Shown here one piece after another: positions 26,283 through 35,678 of a stretch of 64,000 nucleotides of DNA. Each line of letters starts with the position of its first letter. Positions within the stretch are counted from its first letter, which is position 1. This DNA comes from Chryseobacterium sp. ISL-6 (lineage in GTDB: Bacteria; Bacteroidota; Bacteroidia; Flavobacteriales; Weeksellaceae): assembly GCF_018613715.1 (NCBI RefSeq), contig NZ_JAGGPT010000006.1, positions 124,001-188,000 of the forward strand, in the 5' to 3' direction. Below the pieces are notes generated by a model, which was given only the letters and a program-made list of their open reading frames with translations, made no database searches and was not told where the DNA came from. The translations under genes and the position numbers were made by a program.

Positions 26283-28049
26283 TTAATATCCTTGATTTTG
26301 TGTGAAGTCTGCCGAAGCATCAAGCGTTGCCTGAGGAATCGGGAAAATTCTTCTGTAAGGTTGTGAAGCGGGTTTTGCAGTTCCCGGCAAATCAAACTTA
26401 CCGAATCTGATCATTGCCTTTCTTCTGTACATTTCCCAATACAATTCAAATCCAGATTCTCTTAATAATGTATCCGCATCCAAAGAAGCAATCTTAACAC
26501 CAGGTGTATTTCCTTTTAAAGCGTCATTCGTTCTGCTTGTTCTCAGTATATTAACATCAGCCAAAGCTGCACTAACATTTGATTTTCTGAAATATGCCTC
26601 CGCTCTCATCATATAGATCGTACCTAATCTGTACAACGGCACATCCATTCCACTTGTTCCGTTGTTTCCGTAACCAGGATCAAATTCAAACTTGAAAACC
26701 CTTACTCCCCTGTTGATCTGAGCCTGAGTAAATACAGATTCTGAAGGGCTGTCAAAGTTCAATTCCGGAGTGAAATCTGCTGCTAACGTTGTGTTTTTTT
26801 CAGTAAATAATTTAAATACTTTAATTCTTCCATCAGCAGTCATATCGAAATTTCCATTCGCAAGAATTTTCGGACCATATTGTTGGCCAACCTGCAACCC
26901 CCTGTTGAAATGGAACCAAGGTTTTCCTGTTCCTTCCACTTTACTTGTTGATGGTACGCTTACGTCTGTTCCGTCGTTTCTGAACCATGTTCCGTCTTCA
27001 TACTGATAGGTTCTCTGGAAACGAGGGTCATCATGATTTCCATTCCATGAATAATAAAATTCCGGAGTGACACAATTTGCGTTTGTTCCTCTATTATCAG
27101 GTGAAGGTTTCTGAATTCTCTCCATTGACATGTAAGCTAAGTCATTGTCTGAACCTTTATCTGAATTCGCAATTTTCTTCTGAACGATCGTAAAGATCAT
27201 TTCCTTACTCGTATTATTATTGATATCAAAATTGTGGAAATAATTAGACTCTAAACTGAAGTTCGGATTATTGATTAACAAATTAGAATATTCAATCACT
27301 TTATCCATATCATTTCCGCCGCCATTTACAGCTGGTTCCAAAAAGGTAAAATTACTTGTCGTTCTATTCTTCAAAACAGCTCTGTTGAGATACATATCTG
27401 CCAAAAGTGCATAAGCTGCCTGTTTTGTAAATCTTCCTGCATGTGTATTTTGAGTATTAATATCCGCTAAATTGGGAATAAGGCCCTCCACTTCAGTAAT
27501 TAAAGCATCAATGGTCGTTTCTGCCTTTCTGATCTGAATTGGAGCATTGATATTATCCGGATCCCTGTATGGTGCCTGCCCAAACAAATCAATCGTTGTA
27601 TAGGTGTAATACGCCAATAAACCTTTTGCTTCTGCTAAAAATAATGCTTTATTCGCTCCGGTACTTTTGCTGGCACTTGATATGGCCGTTAAAGACTTTG
27701 TAATTCCGAAATTCAATTGATTCCAGGTTGTTTTTACAACATCACTATTGGCATCCCAGGTGAATTCGTGCATCGCTCTCCATTTTCCACCATCGCCCCA
27801 GTCACTTCCTCTTGTTGGCAACAGTGCTTCGTCAGTAGAATATTCCTGCAAAGCAAAAACACTTCCATGGTCTACAAAAGTTCCTTCCCCAAGCTGGCTA
27901 TAAGCAGCAGCCAAAGCAGCTTCAGAATCTGCAACTTCAGATCCCAAAACCTCATCAATCACTTGTTCATCCAGATTTGTACATCCAACTAAAGCCAGTA
28001 CACCAATGGATAAAACAATTTTATTAATATTTAAAAATTTAGATTTCAT
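26283..28049 (-). CDS. RagB/SusD-family outer-membrane lipoprotein
   Basis: 588 residues. Lipoprotein signal with lipobox LVGC (C23), then the SusD fold: helical TPR-like start with EAALAAAYSQL, AEAKGLLAYYTYTTIDLFGQAPY, AALADVNILR-type helices, and the ending typical of SusD proteins (YRRIFPIPQATLDA...QNQGY). Family knowledge: it is the lid over the SusC pore and captures ligand at the cell surface. It lies 18 bp downstream of the SusC gene, so cotranscribed. Neighbouring phosphodiester hydrolases suggest a phosphorus-containing ligand. Confidence 0.93.
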   Translation of the reverse strand: MKSKFLNINKIVLSIGVLALVGCTNLDEQVIDEVLGSEVADSEAALAAAYSQLGEGTFVDHGSVFALQEYSTDEALLPTRGSDWGDGGKWRAMHEFTWDANSDVVKTTWNQLNFGITKSLTAISSASKSTGANKALFLAEAKGLLAYYTYTTIDLFGQAPYRDPDNINAPIQIRKAETTIDALITEVEGLIPNLADINTQNTHAGRFTKQAAYALLADMYLNRAVLKNRTTSNFTFLEPAVNGGGNDMDKVIEYSNLLINNPNFSLESNYFHNFDINNNTSKEMIFTIVQKKIANSDKGSDNDLAYMSMERIQKPSPDNRGTNANCVTPEFYYSWNGNHDDPRFQRTYQYEDGTWFRNDGTDVSVPSTSKVEGTGKPWFHFNRGLQVGQQYGPKILANGNFDMTADGRIKVFKLFTEKNTTLAADFTPELNFDSPSESVFTQAQINRGVRVFKFEFDPGYGNNGTSGMDVPLYRLGTIYMMRAEAYFRKSNVSAALADVNILRTSRTNDALKGNTPGVKIASLDADTLLRESGFELYWEMYRRKAMIRFGKFDLPGTAKPASQPYRRIFPIPQATLDASADFTQNQGY

Positions 28050-28067
28050 GATTTCTTTTAACTTAAA

Positions 28068-31000
28068 TTAAAATTTAACAGTTGCTCCCAAAATGAACGT
28101 TTTCGCAGACGGATACGTTGTATAGTCAATTCCCAAAGACTGGTTTCCTCCCACCTGTTTGTTTGTATCAACAAGTGGATCATAACCCGTATAGCTGGTA
28201 ATTGTAAATAAATTCTGCGCGCTTATATAAAGATTGATACTTCTCAGGAATTTTAATTGATTTATATCAAAAGTATATCCTAATCTTACATTGTTCAGAC
28301 GAAGAAAGTCTGACTTCTCAAGATATAAAGAAGATAATTGCGGCTGGTTCGTGAAGTTAGCTCCCGAATCGTAGAAGTTTTTCAGAACGTTTCTGTCTGA
28401 AGCTAAGTTGTTGATATTTAAATCCAACGCCGTATTATTTACCAGATAACCTCCTGTTTGTCCGATGAAAGAGAAAGAAAAATCAAACTTCTTATATTTC
28501 ATGTAAGAATTGATCCCGAAAGTGAAATTCGGAATAGCTCCTTCGAAAATCTTTCTGTCATTCTGATCGATTCTTCCATCTGCATTAATATCTTCATAGA
28601 TATATTTTCCGTTGGCATCAACCCCTAAATAATTGTACATATAAAAAGATCCTGCTTCATATCCATTTTTATAGATATTGGCAGTAACTCCAGAAAGTCC
28701 TGGACCAGAAACCTCTCCCGAATAAATTGCGGAAACAGGAAGATCTTTTACAACATTATTTACTGTTGCTCCATTGACATCAAAATTCCATGTGAAATTT
28801 TCATTTTTAATAATTTCTGAACCTAAAGAGAATTCAAAACCTTTATTCACGATCTGTGCATCAACATTTTTCCATACTGTACTTGTTGGACTTAATGGTC
28901 TTGAAGGAATATTTAAGATAGGATCTTTTGTTGTTTTGTTGTAATATTCCAATGATCCATATAATTTATTTTTCAATAAACTGAAATCTGCACCAATATT
29001 GGTTTGCTCTACGACCTCCCATTTCAGATCAGGATTTACAGTTCTGTTTATCGAAACGCCGTTGATCAAATCTAAATTTGGATATAAATAATACCCTGCA
29101 GCCTGTGTCAACGAAGAGCTCGCCTGTGTAATTTTGTTCGGAACTTCTTGGTTACCGGTTTGTCCCCAACTTCCTCTTAATTTTAATTCGTTAATGAATT
29201 GAGAATCTTTTAAGAAATTTTCATTAGACATCGTCCAACCCACAGCTACGGAAGGGAAATATCCGTATTTGTTGTTCTTTCCGAAACGTGTAGAACCATC
29301 GGCTCTTAATGAAGCAGTCAGTAAATATTTTTTATCAAAATTGTAATTTACTCTGCCGAAATACGACTGTAATTCATTCTCCTGAGCATAGCCCGCTCCC
29401 GGAACGAATGCTGTTCCCGAATATCCCGGATTAATTTCCGGAGCAATTCCAGCTCCCTGAGCTGCAATATCTTTTACTCCAAAATAAGTGCCTGTAGATT
29501 TGAATTTTTGATAAGAAAAACCACCTAACACACTAAAATTATTCTTGTTTAAACTAAAATCATATGTTAAATAATGTTCCAAAAGCACATTATAAGAGTC
29601 AAGATTGGCCTGAACATACATTCCTTTTGGTGTTCTGTCGGTAACGTTCGGATACATGGTTGTATTTCTTTCCGACATTGTCTTATCAATCCCTAAATTG
29701 AATTTATAATTTAATCCCGGTAAAATTCTCAATGTAGCTTCCGTATTCCCCAACACTCTGAATGTATTGGTTTTATCATTATAAACACTCAATAAATACA
29801 AAGGATTATAGTGGGCGTTCATATTGAAGTTGGTGTAATTTCCGTTTTCATCATACACAGAACGTGTGGGATTTGCCATCAAAGCATGGATAATCACCTG
29901 ACCATCAGATCCTGCATTTCCACCGTTCGGAATTCCCGTTTCCCTGATGTCACTCGCCGTAAGATTTACTTTAACCTTTAATCTTTTATTATCAAAAAAA
30001 GATTCTTCTGCATTCAAACGGGCTGTCGTTCTTTTGAAACTACTATTCAGCACAATACCATCTTGATCCATGTGAGAAATGGATGCAAAATAGTTCCCTG
30101 TTTCCGTGGCTTTTGAGAATGAAACCGAGTGATTTGACGAAACTGCATTTCTGTAAATTTCATCCTGCCAGTCTGTATTTCCACCATGGTCATACAATTT
30201 ATTGATTCCCGCGCCTCTATATTGATCCGCTGTTAACAGGTCCAATTTCTTTATAACAGAAGAAAAACCTAAATACGTATCATACGTAAACATGGGCTCA
30301 CCCTTTTTTCCTCTTTTTGTGGTTACCAAAACAACACCATTTGAACCTCTCGCCCCGTAAATAGCCGCAGCAGAAGCATCTTTCAAAACAGTAATTGATT
30401 CAATATCACTGGTATTTAAAAAGTTCAACGGATTTTTTGCCCCAGCATTTCCTAAACCAACGTTCGGACTTGCTGCGCTTACCGCATCATTACTTAAAGG
30501 AACACCATCTACAACGAATAAAGGTGTACTTCCACTTCTGATGGATCCAATACCCCTGATAGAAACATTAACACCAGCTCCAGGTTCCCCACTCGATTGA
30601 ACAATACGAACACCGGCAATTTTCCCCTGCATCAAGTTATCAACAGAAATATTCATTCCTTCTTTGAAATTTTCAGCTTTCAACTGGCTTACAGCACCCG
30701 TTAAATCTGATTTTTTCTGAGAACCATAACCTACTAAAGTAACTTCTTCAATAGAAGTAGCTCCCTTCTTAGATTTTAAATTAACCGAAATAGTAGTGCT
30801 TGAAATTTTGGTTTTTTGAACTTCATATCCATCATAAGAAATGGATAAGGTCTGCCCAATGGAGGCCGAAATAGTAAAATTTCCCGAAGCATCAGATGTA
30901 GCAGTAGCTCCTGTTTCTATAACAGTAATTTTTGCACCTTCTATTGCTGACCCCTCCTGATCCAGAACGATTCCGGATATTGTCTCATTCACCTGCGAGT

Positions 31001-31112
31001 AAACAGGGCTAATTCTAGTAAATCCTTCTGCATGAGCCTGATTGGCAACCAGAAAGATTAATGCTATTGGAATTAGCTTTTTAAATTTAAAAAAATTAAT
31101 TTTGTGGTACAT
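28068..31112 (-). CDS. SusC/RagA-family TonB-linked outer-membrane transporter
   Basis: 1014 residues from the chosen start. Signal peptide around FKFKKLIPIALIFLVANQAHA, a carboxypeptidase-like domain (ISGIVLDQEGSAIEGAKITV), TonB-box-like IEEVTLVGYGSQKK, plug with VRIVQSSGEPGAGVNVSIRG (20 residues) and ITVLKDASAAAIYGARGSNG, then a long barrel ending ATVKF. The open frame reaches back to 31169, but those 19 residues run through a terminator-like hairpin, so I place the start at 31112 (MYHKINFF). Forms the pore partner of the SusD lipoprotein. Confidence 0.93.
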   Translation of the reverse strand: MYHKINFFKFKKLIPIALIFLVANQAHAEGFTRISPVYSQVNETISGIVLDQEGSAIEGAKITVIETGATATSDASGNFTISASIGQTLSISYDGYEVQKTKISSTTISVNLKSKKGATSIEEVTLVGYGSQKKSDLTGAVSQLKAENFKEGMNISVDNLMQGKIAGVRIVQSSGEPGAGVNVSIRGIGSIRSGSTPLFVVDGVPLSNDAVSAASPNVGLGNAGAKNPLNFLNTSDIESITVLKDASAAAIYGARGSNGVVLVTTKRGKKGEPMFTYDTYLGFSSVIKKLDLLTADQYRGAGINKLYDHGGNTDWQDEIYRNAVSSNHSVSFSKATETGNYFASISHMDQDGIVLNSSFKRTTARLNAEESFFDNKRLKVKVNLTASDIRETGIPNGGNAGSDGQVIIHALMANPTRSVYDENGNYTNFNMNAHYNPLYLLSVYNDKTNTFRVLGNTEATLRILPGLNYKFNLGIDKTMSERNTTMYPNVTDRTPKGMYVQANLDSYNVLLEHYLTYDFSLNKNNFSVLGGFSYQKFKSTGTYFGVKDIAAQGAGIAPEINPGYSGTAFVPGAGYAQENELQSYFGRVNYNFDKKYLLTASLRADGSTRFGKNNKYGYFPSVAVGWTMSNENFLKDSQFINELKLRGSWGQTGNQEVPNKITQASSSLTQAAGYYLYPNLDLINGVSINRTVNPDLKWEVVEQTNIGADFSLLKNKLYGSLEYYNKTTKDPILNIPSRPLSPTSTVWKNVDAQIVNKGFEFSLGSEIIKNENFTWNFDVNGATVNNVVKDLPVSAIYSGEVSGPGLSGVTANIYKNGYEAGSFYMYNYLGVDANGKYIYEDINADGRIDQNDRKIFEGAIPNFTFGINSYMKYKKFDFSFSFIGQTGGYLVNNTALDLNINNLASDRNVLKNFYDSGANFTNQPQLSSLYLEKSDFLRLNNVRLGYTFDINQLKFLRSINLYISAQNLFTITSYTGYDPLVDTNKQVGGNQSLGIDYTTYPSAKTFILGATVKF

Positions 31113-31437
31113 ATCATTAAGTAATTGTAATAAACATTGCTTATTAAAAAGCCGCTGTTGTTCCCGCAACAGTGGTTTTTTATCTACTCTTTACACAGCT
31201 TATTTTCGGCATACAAAGTAAATTGATTTCCTCAGAAACTATTTTAACATAATATTATCTTAAGATCAACAAAATATAAATATCTCAAAATGAGAAAATA
31301 ATATTCATCTAGTTATCAGCAAATTACAAACACTGAATTTTGACTTATTTACACAATCTTAAAACATTATTAATATAATATGTAACCCACAACAAATAAC
31401 GACTCGTTAATTTCGCCATAACAAAATTGATTCAAAA
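31113..31437. other. Divergent intergenic region between susC and the PI-PLC-like gene
   Basis: 325 bp, very AT-rich. On the susC side it holds a terminator-like hairpin (31146-31181) and a weak minus-strand -7 match (TTACTTTG, 31214-31221). On the other side TAATTTCG (about 31408-31415) is a one-mismatch -7 box for the plus-strand gene. No small gene is seen. Confidence 0.55.
31146..31181 (-). promoter_or_regulatory. Terminator-like hairpin in the susC leader (possible attenuator)
   Basis: 15-bp stem (31146-31160 with 31067-style pairing partner 31167-31181) and a 6-base loop TTCCCG, followed on the minus strand by five Ts. It has the form of an intrinsic terminator but lies 33 bases upstream of the susC ATG. 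No minus-strand gene lies between it and the divergent neighbour, so it could only act on susC's own leader or on a small RNA. Confidence 0.65.
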
Positions 31438-32505
31438 ATGATAAAGATTTCTACTGTACTTCTTTGCTTATCTCCACTGCATTTAATATGGTCACAAACT
31501 AAGGATTTAAATCACCTAAAGATTAATGAAATCCAGGTTATCGGTTCACATAACAGCTATAAAAAAGCAATTCTTCCTGAGGTTTATTCCTACCTGGCTA
31601 AGAAAGATTCTTTACATGCCTTACCCAGAATTCAATATGAACATATCGCAATACCGAAGCAATTGGATTTAGGATTACGTAATCTTGAAATCGATGTGTA
31701 CGCTGACAGCAAGGGCGGAAAGTATGCTCATCCTAAAATTTTAGATCTGGTAAAGACAGTGCAACCTTTCGATCAGGAAGGAAAAATGAAAAAGCCGGGA
31801 TATAAAATGATCCATATCACAGATATCGATTATCAGACCTGGTATTATACATTAGCGGATTGTTTGAAAGACCTGAAAAAATGGTCTGATGCACATCCAG
31901 ATCACGACCCTATATTCATCACACTGGAACCTAAAGACGGTAAAGCCAATAGATTTGGAACCGAGCCTGAGCATTATACATCAAAACTCTTTGACGATCT
32001 TGACAATGAATTAAAAAATTATTTAGGAAAGAATAAAATCATAACTCCAGATGATATCCGCGGTTCTTACAAAACTTTAAATGAAGCTGTTCTCCATAAG
32101 AACTGGCCTAAAGTAAAGGATGCCAAAGGAAAATTTCTTTTTGTGATGGATAACAATGGAGAAAACAGAGATCTATATATAAAAGGCCATCCTTCATTAA
32201 AAGAGAGAATGATTTTCACCAATTCGGCTCCTGGAACTCCTGAATCAGCAGTATTATTTATGAACGATCCAAGTCCAAAAATCAACGAACTGGTACAGCA
32301 AGGCTATATCATTCGCACGAGAGCAGATGCTGATACAATGGAAGCACGAAGTGAAGATTACTCACGGTTTGAAAAAGCCAAAGAAAGTGGTGCACAAGTG
32401 ATCTCTACAGATTATTATCAGCCAAGTAAATTGTTCAAATCAAATTATAAGGTCAGTTTTGAAAACAACACCTATGAAAGAAAAAATCCAATAAACGGAC
32501 AATAA
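31438..32505 (+). CDS. Ca2+-dependent phosphatidylinositol-specific phospholipase C-like protein, exported
   Basis: 355 residues. Short signal peptide (to about LIWSQ, residue 20), then a PI-PLC TIM-barrel domain: GSHNSYK (H38, first catalytic His), LGLRNLEIDVYAD (E84, D86 as Ca2+ ligands), YAHP (H98), MIHITDID (H126) and IFITLEPKD. This matches the PI-PLC-C1 group found in Bacteroidota secretomes. Likely action: cleavage of a phosphodiester next to an inositol or glycerol headgroup outside the cytoplasm. Divergent from susC and convergent with a phosphoesterase. Confidence 0.85.
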   Translation: MIKISTVLLCLSPLHLIWSQTKDLNHLKINEIQVIGSHNSYKKAILPEVYSYLAKKDSLHALPRIQYEHIAIPKQLDLGLRNLEIDVYADSKGGKYAHPKILDLVKTVQPFDQEGKMKKPGYKMIHITDIDYQTWYYTLADCLKDLKKWSDAHPDHDPIFITLEPKDGKANRFGTEPEHYTSKLFDDLDNELKNYLGKNKIITPDDIRGSYKTLNEAVLHKNWPKVKDAKGKFLFVMDNNGENRDLYIKGHPSLKERMIFTNSAPGTPESAVLFMNDPSPKINELVQQGYIIRTRADADTMEARSEDYSRFEKAKESGAQVISTDYYQPSKLFKSNYKVSFENNTYERKNPINGQ

Positions 32506-32539
32506 CTACACACGTTTTCATTCATATCAAAGGGGAAAG

Positions 32540-32570
32540 GCAGTCTTATTATAAGGTTGCTTTTCTTTTT
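32540..32570 (+). terminator. Intrinsic terminator after the PI-PLC-like gene
   Basis: Arms 32540-32548 and 32552-32560 with two G-U pairs, then a T-rich tail. Confidence 0.65.
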
Positions 32571-32648
32571 CTATAATTTGACCGATGATTATGTTTAAAA
32601 AAACGGCTTTATTCACTAAACCTGCGAGACATCAAGAATTAAAAACAT

Positions 32649-34445
32649 CTACAACCTTTTTATCTTCTGCTCCTTTAAGTCAATTTCAAAATGATCTGCC
32701 GGATCCCCATTAGACAGCAAAGATAGAATTTTAAAAATGGCTTTCAATCGTACAACAAAAGGATCATTTGACTTATTGAGTTCAAAGGATTTAATCAAAG
32801 TTCGATACTGCTGTAATCTTTCTTTTGGAATATCCTTCTTAGCTAGTTCATCAGCAGATTGGAATTTATACAGATCAAGTAGTAGGTCTTCAAAACCCCA
32901 TTTCTGGAATGAATCAATATTAATTATCTTTTGGGTCGATTCCGTCTTTGAATTTTGTGAAAGCAAAAACAAGTCTTTTCCGCTTAAAAGTTTTCCCCTT
33001 TCAATAAAATCGTTAGGCCAGTCATCAGGAATCATTCGCAAGCGAACCAGCTCTTTCAAATGGAATAGCATAAAATCATGATAGGATTTCGTCTTCAGAA
33101 TATCCCTATTCCATAGATTGATATTTTTAGTTTTTTGCAATGCTTCATATTCTTTTTCATACAACGGAAATAGCTCGTCAAAACGGGGAACATTATTTAA
33201 AACTTCTGTCTGAACCTCCATTTTATTCTGAGAATGAATGGTAAGAACTTTATAGCTTGGTAAATAAGCGGCTAACGAAGGAACCTGAACATTCACCAGC
33301 ATTTTATCTCCCTCTTTTCGTATCCCTGTGTCATTGATATGCATATGTCCGGCAAAATGAATTTGCAACCCTGCATCTAAGAATGCTTTTGCAACTTCCT
33401 CTTCTGGAACTCTTTCCAGCTGCCATTTCTTTTCACCTAAAAGCTTCTTGATTTCATTCGTTGCCCCATCATTAAAATCGATCATTGGATAATGTGTAAA
33501 AGCAATTAATGTTTTATTATTTTTTTTAGCTTCAGCAGCAACCTGTTTAACCCATTGAATTAAATGCTGCTTATGGGTCAGGACATTATTATATCCAATA
33601 CTTGCTCCTTTGTAATTACCTGCATCTTTGGGGTTATGATTAAGATCTTTAGGAATATAGGTATTTCCATCAATCGCAATCATCCAGACTCCTTTTATTG
33701 GTTCCACTACATAGCTCAGATCCGGAACTGAAAAATCTTTGGAAACTTCATACATCCTATTTGAGTATTCAGCATAATGTTGTGCGTTAGAATAGGAATA
33801 ATTGGAATAAGAATGACTATCAAAAGGAGTACTCCAATATATATTCTCTTTATCAGGATAAAATCCGAAATCTTTTAATTCGTCCAAAATTTCAATATAT
33901 CCAGACTCAGCAATATCTTTAGTAATAATGTGATTCTTCGTTTTTATTAAATCTTTTTTACTGTAAATCCCCAACAGAGATCCGTCTTCTGCCAAAAAAT
34001 CATCCTTTCCACCATCCTGACGAAATGGACCAACCGGATCGTGATTACCAGTGGTTAAATAAAAATGAATTCCATATTTCTTACGATATTGATCCAAAAT
34101 CTGATGCAGTCCACGTAAATTATAAGCCTGTCCATCATCCGAGAAATCTCCGGGCATAGCAATGATCTTAATTCCTTTAGCCGCAATATCATCCAAAGCC
34201 TTTAAAAAAGCAAAATAATTTTCATTAAAAATTCTGGTAGAATGCAACTGAGAATCCATTGTTCTAAGGATAGTTGGTTTTCCGGTTTTAGGATTAACAA
34301 TTCCTTGAAAGTCATTATCCGAAAAACTTCCATACAAATCCTGGAAATGCACATCAGAAAGAAAAGCAATTTGCACCGGCTTTTGCTGGGCAGATAAACA
34401 AGTGAAAGCAAAAACTAAGGTGGAGAAAATTCCTTTTTTAAACAT
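32649..34445 (-). CDS. Exported calcineurin-like metallophosphoesterase
   Basis: 598 residues. Signal peptide (to about LSAQ, residue 20), then the metallophosphoesterase motifs in order: FLSDVHF (D31, H33), PGDFSDDG, TGNHDP, FTHYPMID and FAGHMHIND. The C-terminal 200 residues after the catalytic domain are helical and unassigned. Periplasmic or surface hydrolysis of phosphoesters is expected. Placed with the PI-PLC-like protein and SusC/D it fits stepwise release of phosphate or a head group from a lipid or similar polymer, which is inference. Confidence 0.88.
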   Translation of the reverse strand: MFKKGIFSTLVFAFTCLSAQQKPVQIAFLSDVHFQDLYGSFSDNDFQGIVNPKTGKPTILRTMDSQLHSTRIFNENYFAFLKALDDIAAKGIKIIAMPGDFSDDGQAYNLRGLHQILDQYRKKYGIHFYLTTGNHDPVGPFRQDGGKDDFLAEDGSLLGIYSKKDLIKTKNHIITKDIAESGYIEILDELKDFGFYPDKENIYWSTPFDSHSYSNYSYSNAQHYAEYSNRMYEVSKDFSVPDLSYVVEPIKGVWMIAIDGNTYIPKDLNHNPKDAGNYKGASIGYNNVLTHKQHLIQWVKQVAAEAKKNNKTLIAFTHYPMIDFNDGATNEIKKLLGEKKWQLERVPEEEVAKAFLDAGLQIHFAGHMHINDTGIRKEGDKMLVNVQVPSLAAYLPSYKVLTIHSQNKMEVQTEVLNNVPRFDELFPLYEKEYEALQKTKNINLWNRDILKTKSYHDFMLFHLKELVRLRMIPDDWPNDFIERGKLLSGKDLFLLSQNSKTESTQKIINIDSFQKWGFEDLLLDLYKFQSADELAKKDIPKERLQQYRTLIKSFELNKSNDPFVVRLKAIFKILSLLSNGDPADHFEIDLKEQKIKRL

Positions 34446-34446
34446 G

Positions 34447-34480
34447 GTAAAAAATAACCCGAAAATTAAGGGATTATTTT
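34447..34480 (-). terminator. Intrinsic terminator of the 34528-35295 gene
   Basis: On the minus strand AATAATCCC (34470-34478) pairs with GGGTTATT (34453-34460), then a T run. Confidence 0.65.
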
Positions 34481-34527
34481 AGGTATTGCTTTAAGGGAAC
34501 TTTAAATAATTGTGACATATAGTCTAT

Positions 34528-35295
34528 CTATTTCACACCAGCGTAAAAATCTACCATATGTTCACTTACTTTTCTTAATTCTTTCCCATTCTCTGGATTT
34601 ATTCCATCCATAGTAAAAAACTCTACCTTATTGTTATATTTTGAATACCACGCCTTGCCAATAGCATTTTCTACGGTTAAAGTATCTGGTCTTGTTATTT
34701 TCTTAAAGTTTTTATATACATTTTTATCCATTGCTACTACATCGAATTTAGGACTTACATAAGTGCTGTCAGTACCTACATATCTTTCTCCATTCCAATA
34801 CATATATTTATTCTCACCAAGCCCTCCGCCATAAGCTAAGCCAGCAACAAGAGTTAAAATCATTGCTCCTATTCCCATCCCGTTTTTAGCCAATTGTGGC
34901 ACATTAAAAATAGGAGTGTTGGTAATATTTATAATTATTTTAGAAAGCTTCTCTGAAAGAGAATCTTCATCTTGATCAATCTTAAGTTCTATTTTCGTTT
35001 CTCCTTTATCTTTCTCAATTAGAACATTTGTACAAAAATCTTCGAAATTATTATATCCTACATACCAGCTTAATTGATCAAGCGTAATTTCATCTATATC
35101 ATAATCTCTATTGTCTTTTATTAATCTTTTATGATATCTGACAAAAGTTCTTACATCCTTAGAAGAACCAAACTTCCCTTCTAATTCAAAGGTTAGATAA
35201 GTTAAAATAGAAACATCGCTGCACTTGGTTCTATTGAGTTCTTTTTTTGCTTTTTCGTATGCTTTTTTTAGCAGCAATTTTTTCTTCTCATACAT
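34528..35295 (-). CDS. Single-pass membrane protein of unknown function with helical N-terminal domain
   Basis: 255 residues. Residues 1-95 are helical and charged, containing LDQLSWYVGYNNFEDFC, a pattern I have seen in unassigned Bacteroidota regulator-like proteins. One transmembrane helix at about 138-158 (GMGIGAMILTLVAGLAYGG) is followed by a C-terminal domain of about 95 residues (MYWNGERYVG, GKAWYSKYNNKVEFFT). The topology suggests a cytoplasmic sensing or DNA-binding part linked to an outside domain. Its promoter carries the same inverted repeat as the two promoters near 38.3 and 39.1 kb, linking it to the two-component system next door. Confidence 0.65.
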   Translation of the reverse strand: MYEKKKLLLKKAYEKAKKELNRTKCSDVSILTYLTFELEGKFGSSKDVRTFVRYHKRLIKDNRDYDIDEITLDQLSWYVGYNNFEDFCTNVLIEKDKGETKIELKIDQDEDSLSEKLSKIIINITNTPIFNVPQLAKNGMGIGAMILTLVAGLAYGGGLGENKYMYWNGERYVGTDSTYVSPKFDVVAMDKNVYKNFKKITRPDTLTVENAIGKAWYSKYNNKVEFFTMDGINPENGKELRKVSEHMVDFYAGVK

Positions 35296-35333
35296 GGATT
35301 TAGTTTAAAGGGGTTATTGGTGTCTAAGTTAGA

Positions 35334-35341
35334 CAAAACTA
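35334..35341 (-). promoter_or_regulatory. Promoter -7 box (TAGTTTTG) of the 34528-35295 gene
   Basis: Exact TAnnTTTG match on the minus strand, 38 bases before the ATG. The -33 region is occupied by the inverted repeat at 35353-35368. Confidence 0.6.
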
Positions 35342-35352
35342 AGACAATAAAA

Positions 35353-35368
35353 TTGCGGATTCCCGTAA
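35353..35368. promoter_or_regulatory. Operator-like inverted repeat TTGCGG-N4-CCGTAA (site A)
   Basis: One-mismatch version of the repeat found perfectly at sites B (38312) and C (39124). It lies 11 bp upstream of the -7 box of the minus-strand gene, one helical turn nearer than in B and C. Confidence 0.6.
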
Positions 35369-35511
35369 AAAACAACAACTTACAACCTTTCACCTGTCCT
35401 TCTTCTGTCTAGGAATGACACCTACTTCTGTCTTTACTTTGTCCTCAGAGATTAGCAAGAATAAACAATAAAACAGAAAATTCAAAAAGCCTTATCTCTA
35501 AATCACCTGAT

Positions 35512-35561
35512 AAAACGGAAGAAAACTCCGGGTTGGGAAGCAGATGTTTCTCTTCCGTTTT
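35512..35561. ncRNA. Strong hairpin, possibly the 3' end of an unannotated RNA
   Basis: Arms 35512-35522 and 35551-35561 pair perfectly and extend inward by AAAC/GTTT with a bulge. T runs follow on both strands. No gene in this divergent gap needs a terminator, so a small RNA transcribed across it, or a processed leader, is possible. An inner GGAAG/CTTCC pairing could compete with the outer stem. Confidence 0.35.
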
Positions 35562-35678
35562 TGAAGGTTCTACTTCCCTAAAAAATTAAGAAGCGCTTCG
35601 AAATTTTAACCGTGTACAGCCTGTGGAAAAATCCGTGGGAGGAAGAAAAACAGTCAAAAACTTCAAAATTTTAAGGAA

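Larger units (their letters stand above)
35296..35678. other. Divergent intergenic region with operator-like site and orphan hairpin
   Basis: 383 bp. Contains the -7 box (35334-35341) and inverted repeat (35353-35368) of the minus-strand gene, and a strong hairpin at 35512-35561 with T runs on both strands. It also has the palindrome GAAGCGCTTC (35590-35599) and two near-identical 14-base strings, CTTCGAAATTTTAA and CTTCAAAATTTTAA, about 60 bp apart. No ORF was accepted here. Confidence 0.6.

Noticed and set aside
35512..35561. SRP RNA, because the loop contains GGGAAGCAG
   Set aside because: The opposite strand of the conserved SRP symmetric loop is missing and the fold is a simple hairpin.
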